Made by a program: the position numbers and the translations under genes. 64,000 nt of DNA, taken from contig JAMXDE010000013.1 of NCBI GenBank assembly GCA_026770025.1, positions 620,001 to 684,000 of the forward strand, read 5' to 3'. Under the pieces are notes generated by a model that did not search any database, was not told the DNA's origin, and was given only the letters and a program-made list of their open reading frames with translations. The stretch's first letter is position 1; the number at the start of each line of letters is the position of its first letter. The stretch is from Craspedostauros australis. Lineage: Eukaryota; Bacillariophyta; Bacillariophyceae; Mastogloiales; Achnanthaceae. Positions 44,180-53,954 of this stretch are shown here, piece after piece.

Positions 44180-45408
44180 TTCTTGTTGTTTGATTTCTTG
44201 CGTTCTGGGCAATCGACGGATCTGTGACCATACACACCACAGTTGTGGCAGGTCCCCTTGAAATTACCGGTGCTCGTGAAGCCGGTGTCGTTGCTCTTCG
44301 TGTTGCTATCTTGGAAATCGTCGATGTACGCCTTGCCTCCTTGATGAGTGGCGTATGCTGTGTGGAGTACTCCTCTGATCGCGTTGATGGTAACCAGTTC
44401 CGGATTAAACGTGAGTTGATGTTGGAAGTTCACGATGTGAGTTCTATATTCGCTGCTCACCGTGCTGAGGATTTGCATGATCATCTCTTCGTCAGTGATC
44501 TCGTACTTGACGTCGTGGAGATGCGATCGTAGACCCTCGAGTCGCATGATGTAGATGTCGGGGTCCGAGTCTTTCTTCATTTTTTCGTTGTTAAACTGAC
44601 GCTTGAGTTTGATTTTCGTTGCTGCATCGGATGGACGGAACTTCTCCGCGAGAACGTTCCACGCTGCGTGTGGATCTCCTTCGGGGTAATCGTCGGAGAC
44701 GCATTGGTTGATGTATTGGATGGCTTGCTTGCCTTTTCCTTTCTCTGCATCCATCATGAGGATCAGATCGCTGAAGCAGTCGCATTCCAGTTCGTAGATT
44801 TCCTCCATCGCTTCCTTGACATCGTCGGCAGCTGCCGCGATCTCACTCACTGTTGGGACCTTGGTCTTGCCCAACATCACGTCTCTCGTCTTCTGTGCAC
44901 GAGCGTATGCCTTCGCTTGGGACTCCCATGCGCTGTAGTCTTCCTGTTCACCGCTGAACATCAGCGCCTTGATGCGTCGCTTATTCATGTTGGCTGATGT
45001 CGCCATGTTGATTCGTTGTTTCATTGTTGGTGCGCTCGTGCCCTTGATTTCCGTTGGTTTCTGTGTTGCCGATTCTTCGATTTTCGCTTGTTTCGCAAGG
45101 ATTGATTTGCTCACAAATTCTCCTCCTGGTGGTGTCTCACTTTTCCCACTCTGTTTGGCTGTGCGAATGCTCTCCGTCACACCAGTCTCCTCTTGCTTGA
45201 CCGTCTTGAAAATCCTCTTCTCCTCGCGGTGTAGTCTTGCAGACCGTTCTTCTTCGGTCTCGTTGATTGCGCTTGCCTCTGCGCTTGATAGGACAGTAGC
45301 CGTGGCTGCTTCCTTCTCTTCTCGTGGTGGAGTCTCACTCACACCTTCTTCTCTCTTGATAGTCGAATTGGACAGAGGGATGTCTCTCAATTCCTCTTCC
45401 TCGCTCAT
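39224..45408 (-). pseudogene. gag-pol coding region of the broken Copia element
   Basis: The order along the minus strand is as follows. The gag part has two CCHC zinc knuckles around 44.27-44.04 kb (C-H-N-C-G-V-Y-G-H and C-N-Y-C-G-I-F-G-H). The protease site D-S-G-A lies near 42.89 kb. Integrase spans roughly 42.45-41.95 kb. Reverse transcriptase and then RNase H cover about 40.7-39.3 kb, with an A-E-Y-V-A-L-S-E-A-A-K-E motif in RNase H that is typical of Copia elements. A poly-Asn run from a GTT repeat lies near 44.15 kb in gag. It is a fossil with about two breaks. Confidence 0.85.
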
Positions 45409-45489
45409 TCAGTCTGCTGCTCTTGAATGATGTCGTCTTCCTCGCACAATCCAATCCGCGGGCTCGCCCTGATCTATCGTTTATAAATG

Positions 45490-46288
45490 TGTTGGCAAGT
45501 TCCGCTCACGGTAACCTACAATCGTGGAAGGTGGTGTTGGTTGATAGTTGTTCATTTGCTATTTCATTAGTTGGCTACTCCGATCCTCTCGGTGTACGCC
45601 CATTCTCTTGCCTGATGATCTCGGTGCTTCAATCTGTTTCATAGATTCAGTCTCCGACTATGAGTCGGTACGCGAGATGCTCTCTCGCTCCTCTCTGTAT
45701 TCTCTCTCTCTCTGTCTCAACATTGTGTACTTGCGCTACACAATACTCCGTGTTCAATGCGTACTCCGCATTTGACACTCTGTTCATTCAGTACTGGCTC
45801 CTACTCCATGAGTACTTACCCTTTGAACTTCACCTCTTGTATCCATTATGCTGATGCCCTTCAGTCATCGGATCTTTGCCTCCTGCTCTGACTTGGAGAC
45901 AGATGTTGACGTGGTGACATGATGACATCCTGTCAACATCAGTAGGTATCCTTCTGCTCTCCAGATGTCATGTTCCATTGGTGATGCAGCAGTCTGTCAG
46001 ATGATATTGTCATCTGAGGTTTAGTTGGGAAGTACCTCGAGATTCTCTTGGTACCATTGATGGATGGACGGACGATATTCCAATTCTCTCAGAAATCGTC
46101 GATTGCAAATTTCCTCCAGAAATTCTGCTCATTTTCGTGTGTTCCATTTCCACTGTAATTCTGACGAATCACAGCATACTATTGACACGAGTGTAGTTAT
46201 ACCGTCCAAGTGCGTATGAGAGAATAGCGGGTGAACGATGCACATATACACGTACATCTTGACATATACTCACATGTACATCTTGACA
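45490..46288 (-). repeat. 5' LTR of the broken Copia element
   Basis: This 799-bp LTR starts TGTTGGCAAGTTCC and ends ATCTTGACA on the plus strand. It is clearly diverged from the 3' partner at 38401-39203. Confidence 0.85.
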
Positions 46289-47943
46289 AACAAAGCAGAG
46301 CAGGATGCCAACACAGCAGAGGTGTAGCTGCAAATTGAAGTAGTAGTATTATATGTTTTAGACACACCTGTGATTAGAGTGTTTGTGTGTGCATCATCTG
46401 CTTGATGGCATGGAGGATTGTGATGTGTGGCATGGTGTGTGTTTTGCATTTTGTGTTTTGTGATGAGTGGTGTGATTTTTTGTGACGAGGACCGTTATTT
46501 TTGTGTCGTGGTCCATGTGTGTTGCGGCGCGATTGGTGTGTGCTGCGCAGCCATCACGTTGTGTCGCGGAGCAAGGGCCACGTGCTGCGAGACGCACTCA
46601 CATCTTGTGTTGTGAGTGGTTTCGCATGACGTCGAATCTGTCCTGTGACGTCGAACACAGATCATGGAGGAACAACACGAAATATCTCTAAATGTACAAT
46701 CGCCGTTGCTCCCAAAAGCAAGCAAACCAGTTGCAACAAGGGGCCAAAACTCTACAACTAATGCTATCGTGACCCCGTTTTACATTCTCTGCAGCTAGTA
46801 GAACTGGTGATCTTGATGTTGCCATCACCTCCAACAAAGCGGATGGAGACTGCATTGTTGGATGTGCGTCTTTGGATGTGTATCGTCGGAAGCGTGGCTG
46901 AATGTGTTCAGCAGGTAGTTGTTCCAAGCACTATACAGAGCATGTTGAACCTTTTTGTTAATGCAAGCCTCTGCATAGTTGGACTCAATGACAGTGTCGA
47001 TACCATTTTCTGTGTCGATGCCAATCCTGGTCTTGATGTTGGCATGGGTGGTGGTGATGGCGCTGTGTCCCCGTTCACATCAAAGGGACACTTCTGTCCT
47101 TGTTTTGTTGGGATTTCGTGGAAGCAATTTTGTCATTTTTTCGTATGATTTGGTATTATGGTGGTAGTACTTGCGATGAGCGACAACAATACGGAGCACA
47201 CGATAGTCCCATCGCAACGATATCATGAACGTATCGGTCGGAATCGTCGTTCAGTTACGACAATGAAGTTTGTCGCCTCGAGATACTCAAACGGAGATAC
47301 TGCACGTAAAAATTGCAGTTTATTTGTTCATACCGTGATTTCTGAGAAAGTGTCAAAGTTCCACAATTCCTCGTGCGAAACCGACCACCCAATCCCACCG
47401 CCTCTGTCAGCGCTCACAACGAGAATCGATCTGACAGGGAACAGATCATCTGCGTCACACGGTTCCAAATGAGAACCCCAAGCGCAACAAAGCTCGGGAG
47501 AAATGACCCAACCTCCCCTCAATTCACCCTTCAATGGGATGGCTTGCTCGTGCCGGTGATAAATGTAAGCCATTTGATTGGCTGGGGTCGCCGGCCATGC
47601 CAAAAATAGCCACGAACCCCTCCGTTGCGACAGGTCCTTTCGAATGGTCATTGGAATAGGTCATTGGACCAAAACGCAGCGAAATTGCCATCGCGATGCG
47701 TGTGTGTTCATCTCGTGAAATTGTGCGGGCGTTCTGCGATGTGATGCTGTTGTGAAAACGTTTTCGCAAAACGACAACAAGCGCAACAAACGCGACACAC
47801 ATCAACGAACGCCGCTCTCGTTGGAGCCTCCAACCACACCAACCACACCAACCACACCAACCACACCAACCACACCAACCACACCAACAACACCAACCAC
47901 ACGAGCATCGACAACTCACAAGTCCAAGGCAGAATTGTTGACG
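46289..47943. other. Intergenic region between the Copia element and the sulfotransferase
   Basis: No supported gene. Frames near 46.7-47.15 kb on both strands lack domains. The last 200 bp, with the CCAACCACA repeat, are probably the leader of the sulfotransferase. Confidence 0.4.
47831..47896 (+). repeat. CCAACCACA nonamer repeat in the sulfotransferase leader
   Basis: About seven tandem CCAACCACA units lie 50-110 bp before the chosen ATG at 47944. The frame is open through them and reads as Thr-Thr-Pro repeats, but no ATG lies upstream in that frame, so they are read as untranslated. Confidence 0.75.
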
Positions 47944-49653
47944 ATGGGTCGCTCTTCGCGTGGAATTCGTGCGGAGTCTGGTAAACTCAAGCGCTCCAAC
48001 CGCAAGGCTACCTTGGCAAGCGGTCATAGGAGGGTCGCAACTCCCTCGGCGAAACAGATGAACAATGGCGATGGAATCAGTCGCCGCCGATCGACCACAG
48101 CGAACAAGACCATGAGACTCGCAATAGTGGCATTTTCCCTCATAGCCTTCCAATTCTCCGTGATGCAGATCTCACCATGGCAGTATTCATCCTCAACAAT
48201 GGGTGGTGCAACGACAGAATCTGCGATCATTGAGGGACTGCGGTCATCTCCCATTGTGGAACACGCACAAGCCGACGTCGGCACAGATGTATCAGGAATG
48301 GATTCGACAACAGCGTCACCAGCGGAGCCACCAGTAGAGCCACCAATGAAGGCTGCTCCCAAAGAAAAGAAAAACCGGTTGGTGTTCCATTTCGGACCAC
48401 CGAAGACTGCCACGACCTCCCTGCAAGCGGACCTGGTGGAACTCAGAAACAAGCAGATCCTCGCCAGCGACCACTACTGGGATTCAGGAATAGAATGCCT
48501 GAAAGAACCATTTACGGATCAACGGCTGCGATTATGTTCAATCGAAAGCTTGTTCAACGGCAGGGTCCTGCATACGCCTTACTCCAAGTACAGGAACCAG
48601 CTGGCACAGCAAGCGCTCATGAACAGCACAGATCAAGCAGCATTCGGTTCACCACGGCAGCCACCGCCACCGAGATTGCCAGCCCCTTTAGTGGAAACAC
48701 AACGAGTACTTGATGCGGCCAAAGAGCAGAACATCTCGTTGGTGTACAGCAGCGAGCTCCAGGGCTTTGCCGGCTTTTATGACAAAACACGATCCCAGAG
48801 TCCGACGTACTTCAACAACTTTCACCACTTCCTCAAAGACTGGGATGTATCGGTGGTCGTCACCTACCGACGCGCCTTTGACTGGATGCTCAGCTCTTGG
48901 AAGCAAATCTTCGAGGTGCGGGCAGAGGAAGGCCAGCGCTCAATTCTTTGGCCTGGGGAACGTGGAATATTATGCACAAACACGTGGTCAAAGATTCGAG
49001 AATGGAAGACGAGAAGTTCAAAGCCGCACGCTGATGGTCCCATGATGATGACTCTTTTGGGAAATCATGGTGTATCTTTCGTCTTCATAGATAGAATGAT
49101 CCAAGCGTGGAGAGAAAGCGGCTATCCCATCCACATCCTGAACTTCCACAGCAAACGGCACATCTCTGAGCAGCTGCTGTGCGACACCATTCCAGACACT
49201 CCCAAGTCATGTGAATACCTCGAGCATCGAAAGGAGGCCACCAAGGCCAACTCCCGATCAAAGCTTTGGTTGGAAATCAGCAACGTAGTCTTCACTGCAG
49301 CACAGCGTGGTTTGATCAGCCAAGCCACACAAGCCAACCGAACCAGGATGGACGTGACAAACGAATTGGCGGATTATCATAAACGTGTTCTGAACAAGAC
49401 CTTCACGGATCTCCCGCTGGATTGTCCGCCGGAGGATGAATTGCAAGAGCTCCTGAACATATCGCTGACGTTGGAGGAGAAGTGGATGCCTGAGTGGTAT
49501 GCATCTCCTGACGGTGAAGCGGCACACCGCGAGGCATTCCACCGCACCGTTTACGAGAAGCGTGAATTCTGTCACGTGAATCTGGATCGTTTGTTTAAAG
49601 GCGTGTCGACTTGGGACGATCTCTTGGACAAGCTGAATCGTACAATGGCCTGA
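47944..49653 (+). CDS. Sulfotransferase-like type II membrane protein
   Basis: This ORF has 569 residues from the ATG at 47944; the open frame before it lacks an ATG. A short basic N-terminus is followed by a membrane segment at about 57-75 (L-A-I-V-A-F-S-L-I-A-F), giving Golgi type II topology. An acidic, Pro-rich stem leads to L-V-F-H-F-G-P-P-K-T-A-T-T-S-L-Q at about 146-161. That is the 5'-phosphosulfate loop (P-K-x-x-T-T-S) that binds PAPS in sulfotransferases. The likely 3'-phosphate site is V-V-V-T-Y-R-R-A-F-D-W-M-L-S-S-W near 295-310, with the usual R and S spacing. The enzyme would transfer sulfate to a glycan or protein; sulfated polysaccharides are common in diatom mucilage, but the acceptor cannot be told. 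No intron is evident. Confidence 0.78.
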   Translation: MGRSSRGIRAESGKLKRSNRKATLASGHRRVATPSAKQMNNGDGISRRRSTTANKTMRLAIVAFSLIAFQFSVMQISPWQYSSSTMGGATTESAIIEGLRSSPIVEHAQADVGTDVSGMDSTTASPAEPPVEPPMKAAPKEKKNRLVFHFGPPKTATTSLQADLVELRNKQILASDHYWDSGIECLKEPFTDQRLRLCSIESLFNGRVLHTPYSKYRNQLAQQALMNSTDQAAFGSPRQPPPPRLPAPLVETQRVLDAAKEQNISLVYSSELQGFAGFYDKTRSQSPTYFNNFHHFLKDWDVSVVVTYRRAFDWMLSSWKQIFEVRAEEGQRSILWPGERGILCTNTWSKIREWKTRSSKPHADGPMMMTLLGNHGVSFVFIDRMIQAWRESGYPIHILNFHSKRHISEQLLCDTIPDTPKSCEYLEHRKEATKANSRSKLWLEISNVVFTAAQRGLISQATQANRTRMDVTNELADYHKRVLNKTFTDLPLDCPPEDELQELLNISLTLEEKWMPEWYASPDGEAAHREAFHRTVYEKREFCHVNLDRLFKGVSTWDDLLDKLNRTMA

Positions 49654-50440
49654 AGTCGTGGCAGGGTGAAGGGGAAGGTGGCGGAAGAGATGGGGTGGGT
49701 TGTGCACAGAAGCGAGAAATGGATGAACCGACAGGATCAAGATTGGCTCCAAATCGATCACTCTACCAATAGAAAGTAATGCTCTCGAGATAGCCGAAAA
49801 ATAATGACCAAGTACAAGCATGAAGCTGCAGGCGCCGCAAGATTCAGAATGAAATTGATGAGATAAGGACACGAAAGAGTCGGTCAACTTGATGGAGAAG
49901 TCCCCGAGAGGGAGACTTTTGCAAAGGATACTCCCTATTGGTGTAATGCGCATGGTCCTCCACTTCAAACACAATGCTACACTGCTATACTTTAATGTCT
50001 TCCATTGCCAAAAGAAAATCAAAACTGTATGAGTCTCCGAAGAAGTGCATGTCATCCAGCGCAGCAGAGCAGCTCGTACAACAGAGTATAGTGCAGTGGG
50101 CGGGTATGAATCGTGCACGTTCACGTACACATTCACGTACACGTTCACGTACACATTCACGTACACGTTCACGTACACATTCACGTACACGTTCACGTAC
50201 ACATTCACGTACACGTTCACGTACACATTCACGTACACATTCACGTACACATTCACGTACACATTCACGTACACATTCACGTACACATTCACGTACACAT
50301 TCACGTACTTGTATTCGTGGAGCGCCACACGGAACATTATCTGCCATCGCTGTGGTTGTCTGCACGCCCCGGACCGAACCGAACTGAGCTGAACCGCTCT
50401 GCGCTGCACGTTTGCATTTACATGCCCGACATGCTGGTGA
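49654..50440. other. Convergent intergenic region with minisatellite
   Basis: This stretch lies between the 3' ends of the sulfotransferase gene and the membrane-protein gene. The minisatellite at 50115-50308 fills a quarter of it. The rest shows no gene. Confidence 0.45.
50115..50308. repeat. 12-bp minisatellite (ACGTACACATTC / ACGTACACGTTC)
   Basis: About sixteen units of twelve bases lie head to tail. In the left part ACATTC and ACGTTC versions alternate, making a 24-bp higher-order unit; the right part has only the ACATTC version. The unit length is divisible by three and contains no stop in several frames on both strands, which creates long artificial open frames. Confidence 0.92.
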
Positions 50441-51160
50441 TCACTGTGCCATCTTCCACTGCATGATCCAACTCGAATTGGAACAGCTCTCCGCCAGTCC
50501 CCTTGTTACACACCCAACATGCGGGATCGATTTTCCGTTGACAAAGTCAAAGCGGCCCGTGACCAACACCTCCAAGCCCACCATCGTTTCCGAGATCTCC
50601 ACCCAGAACGCATCGCCGTTGGCGGCGATGTATCCTTCGTCGATACGGAAGTTGCCGTCGTTGTCGGAACCCTTGCCTGTCACCTTCCACAACGTCGTAC
50701 CACCGCTGACACTTTCAATGGCGTTCTGCTTCTCCATCTCGTCGTCGATGTTTGTGCCATCGAAACTGGCGTTCTTGACGGTGGTCGGTTCGAAGGTCAG
50801 GTGCTCCTCGGATGGATATGCACTGTCGTTCTTGTCGTAGGTGCATCTATAGCAGCCGTTACACGGCGTGGCAACCGCGATGTTGATCATACTGTCGACA
50901 TGGTTGGCGCTGCTCTGCAGCACGTTGATCTTGGCCTGCTTGCTCTGGTCCACGAAGGAGGAGACCGTTGCCGATCTGGGAGCGGCATTGCGAGAACTGC
51001 AATACCGCCGAATGGCGACGGCAAAGCTGATACCTGCCAAGACAGCTGAGATGCCCACCATGATCCCAATCGAGGCCAGGTCAGCCGAGCCACCGTCTCC
51101 GTGACTGCCCGCAGCTCCACCCCTGCTGCTTGAGCCGCCGCCGCCTCCCTTGGCAAGCAC
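50441..51160 (-). CDS. 3' exon of a single-pass membrane protein of unknown function
   Basis: The frame gives 239 residues and stops at 50441. There is no ATG at its 5' end; a pyrimidine-rich stretch ending in GCTGTGCAG just before 51160 suits a splice acceptor, so an upstream exon should supply the start and perhaps a signal peptide. Residues 1-30 are Gly/Ser-rich, followed by a membrane segment (I-G-I-M-V-G-I-S-A-V-L-A-G-I-S-F). After it comes a Cys-containing stretch C-N-G-C-Y-R-C-T-Y, then a beta-rich part ending S-C-S-N-S-S. A possible donor GTACGG lies near 51288, but I cannot settle the first exon. I do not recognise the family; similar Cys-containing membrane proteins are common in diatoms. 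Confidence 0.5.
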   Translation of the reverse strand: MLAKGGGGGSSSRGGAAGSHGDGGSADLASIGIMVGISAVLAGISFAVAIRRYCSSRNAAPRSATVSSFVDQSKQAKINVLQSSANHVDSMINIAVATPCNGCYRCTYDKNDSAYPSEEHLTFEPTTVKNASFDGTNIDDEMEKQNAIESVSGGTTLWKVTGKGSDNDGNFRIDEGYIAANGDAFWVEISETMVGLEVLVTGRFDFVNGKSIPHVGCVTRGLAESCSNSSWIMQWKMAQ

Positions 51161-51803
51161 CTGCACAGCGAAGACGGGAAGGGTGCAGAGCTGTCAGGAA
51201 TCGGGTGTTCTGAAACACCACATTGCCGCATCTCCCAATAGTAGGGAGCCAAGTGTAGAGAATCCATATATTACCGTACCTCCAACTTCGGATCTTTGTG
51301 ACAGAAAATGTGAGCTGCATGCATCCTGCGGTGGAGAATGCCACGTGCCGAATGCAAACCAGACCATGACATTCATGACCTCAATGCAGGAATGGGAATC
51401 ACACATGTATGTTGCAGGGGGCAGGGATGTTGGATTCATGACCAACATCATGATACACACAACTACGGCCCACATGTCGCAATGAATGAGAAAAGAGTAT
51501 TCGAGACTGGCCGATGTCACAAAGTCTGAGATGGATTGTGAACAAATCACTGATGACAAGCCAGCGAAGGATTTATGAAGCATTGGTGAAGTATTGGAGA
51601 GGTATCGTAGAAATGCAATGATGAAAAGCTGAGAAAGCAATCATCCAAGTTTTTCTTGTGAAACATGGAAGACTGTGATCCAATCAAATGGAATGATCCA
51701 AGTGATGCCTGTGATGCAGCAATGTCTAAGCCAACAAAACTATTGGAGGGAAGACAATGTGATGAGTGCATGGACATGGGGCACTTGGTGGTACATGCAT
51801 GTC
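51161..51803. other. Gene-free stretch that may hold the first exon of the membrane-protein gene
   Basis: ATG codons near 51325 and 51321 on the minus strand and a GTACGG at about 51288-51283 could form a short first exon. Otherwise nothing is recognised up to the LTR start. Confidence 0.3.
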
Positions 51804-53880
51804 TGTTGGAAATCCGGGGTTATAGTTAGTACTAAGTTCTAATCTGCTGTTAGAAACTGTACCGTTTTAGAACTGTGAGCACAATCTCACTTTCTCTTTC
51901 GATTTCATCTTCATGGCAGGCATCTGTCGCGGTGGCGACACGGGGCGTCCTGTTGTCTCTTAGGTGCTTCCCCCTTCGTTCATCATGCTCTGTTCTTGCT
52001 TCCTTGTCTCTGCATCGTCGTAGCTGTCTACGCTTGCATGGTAGGGATCTGCAGTCTTGAGCACTTGCCTATCTCATGTTTCTGTCGTTGATTCTCATGA
52101 CGCCGTCGTCTCATGATCGATGTCACCTTTGGTGATGTTCCAAACCTGCGGATATTCTGATCCTTTCTGATGTTCCAAACCTGCGGATGTTCTTGTCCGC
52201 AGGAGAGGCATGTGCTGTCCTCTTAATAGAGCTAAACTAGTAACCACCTTAGCGAGAGAGACTACGAATCCTCCGATTCGTCAGCATTCCAGTAGATCGA
52301 ACGAACACTTCGCCGAACCCCACGTTTGGAGACAGATCCGGAACCTTGAAGCGGATCTTCGGAATTCGTGTCAAGGAACCAATGGGGTTCCGATAACCAA
52401 GTTTCTGACACCCACCATCGCTAAAACGCCGACGCACGGAACCAAAGCCACAACAACGAGCATCTGTTGGCAAGTTCCGCTCACGGTAACCTACGATCGT
52501 GGAAGATGGTGTTGGTTGATAGTCGTTCGTTTGCTATTTCATTACGTTGGCACTCCGATACTCTCGGTGTCCGTTCGTTCTCTTGCCCGATGCTCTCGGC
52601 GCTTCAATCTGTTTCGTAGATTCGGTCTCCGACTATGAGTCGGTACGCGAGATCCTCTCTCGCTCCTCTCTGTATTCTCTCTCTCTCTCTCTACATCGTG
52701 TGCTCGTGCTACACAATCCTCCGTGTTTGATGCGTACTCCGCATTCGACACTCTGTTCATTCAGTACTGGCTTCTACTCCATGAGTACTTACCATTTGAA
52801 GTTCACCTTCAGTATCCATGATCTTCATGGGTCATCGTATCTTCGCCTCCTGCTCTGACTTGGAGACAGCTGTCGACGTGGTGACATGTTGACATTCTGT
52901 CGACGTCAGTAGGCGTCCTTCTGCTCTCCAGATGTCACGTTCCATTGGTGATGCAGTAGTCTGTCAGATGATATCGTCATCTGAGGTTTAGTTGGGAAGT
53001 ACCTCGAGATTCTCTTGGTACCATTGATGCATGGACGGACGATCTTCTGATTCTCTCAGAAATCGTTATTTGCAAATTTCCTCCAGAAATCTTGCCCCTT
53101 TTCATGTGTTCCATTTCCCCTGTAATTCTGACGAATCACAGTATACTATCGACATGAGTATAGTTATACCGTCCAAGTGCGTATGAGAGAATAGCGGGTG
53201 AACGATGCACATATACACGTACATCTTGACATATACTCACATGTACATCTCGACAAGCATCATCGCCCATTGTCTCTCACAGAACCCAGACGACGGATCT
53301 CGACCCACGGTACTTGGGCTACACAACCCACACGCATTGTCATACAGGACATCACAGGAGATTCCCCTCGAAGAAAAGAACCATAGCACTAATCTCATAA
53401 TCCGCACGTTTCTTCACCATCTACCAGTATTCTAAATTGACTACTTGTGGAACAGAAGACTCTCGTCCGGATCGCTTGCCAGTCAAGCCTCTGCCTACAG
53501 CTAAAGAACAGCCAACAAGACAACAGCCATTACGTTTGGGCTCTATTACCTCTGAAGAAGGTGCGTCACTTGCCCATGGACATGCTGTTCTGATCGACGT
53601 CGTCGTCTGGATGGTTGCCATGGTTGGCGTGGTATCGGGACCTCCTGATCCGCCGTGGGTGTCTTCCTTACATTGCCAGAGGACAGGCTACCCTCCTCGC
53701 GGTTATACAGGTATCAATCGCGTCCGTATGCTTAGTCATAGTCATAATGACATGGTATACAAAGGTGTGACAAATAGTCTCTGAACATGTGATGAATAAT
53801 ATTCAAAGCTGTGACAAACAATGTTGGGAGGTGCGGCAATTACGGGTATTCTGACAAAGTCGTACCCTCAATTCCTAACA
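51804..53880 (-). repeat. 3' LTR-like region of the second Copia element, interrupted
   Basis: It starts TGTTGGAAATCCGGGG and ends TCCTAACA beside the purine tract. Without the nested solo LTR it is about 1.28 kb, against 682 bp for the 5' LTR. A TTTCTGACA near 52403-52411 could instead mark the end of an independent solo LTR from 51804, leaving only the part up to 53880 as the true 3' LTR. Confidence 0.5.
52465..53255 (-). repeat. Solo LTR of the other Copia family, with target duplication
   Basis: It has the same ends as the LTRs at 38401-39203 and 45490-46288 (TGTTGGCAAGTTCC to ATCTCGACA). AGCATC directly precedes it (52459-52464) and follows it (53256-53261), so this is a genuine insertion later reduced to a solo LTR by recombination between two LTRs. 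Confidence 0.85.
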
Positions 53881-53954
53881 CCCTTCCATTGTCGCATCGA
53901 CAACATAACATCCATCATCACCGTCCTTCTTTCTCACCTTTCGCCTTACTCCCT

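Larger units (their letters stand above)
38401..46288 (-). mobile_element. Copia-type LTR retroelement, broken
   Basis: This minus-strand element of about 7.9 kb has LTRs at 45490-46288 (5') and 38401-39203 (3'). Both start TGTTGGCAAGTTCC on the plus strand and end in TYGACA. A purine-rich tract (AGGAAGGG in the element's sense) abuts the 3' LTR. The coding order gag, protease, integrase, reverse transcriptase, RNase H is that of Copia (Ty1) elements. The two LTRs differ visibly, by roughly a tenth, so the copy is not young, and no target duplication flanks it. The coding region looks broken, with about two breaks. Confidence 0.85.

Noticed and set aside
43700-44180. Plus-strand frame over 43387-44193 as a membrane protein
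   Set aside because: It is antisense to the Copia gag region; its Val-rich tail comes from the GTT run that encodes poly-Asn on the coding strand.
47752-47943. Extending the sulfotransferase upstream through Thr-Thr-Pro repeats
   Set aside because: The frame has no ATG there, and the repeat is a DNA nonamer array; the ATG at 47944 directly precedes a sensible type II anchor.
49258-50409. Long minus-strand frame of 383 codons, plus several long frames on both strands over 50.0-50.4 kb
   Set aside because: They are created by the 12-bp minisatellite, which has no stop in several frames, and by the antisense of the sulfotransferase gene. The translations are mere repeats such as Val-Asn-Val-Tyr.
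51804-52411. Calling this stretch a definite independent solo LTR
   Set aside because: It has plausible ends but no target duplication; it could equally be part of the 3' LTR region reaching to 53880, so both readings are left open.
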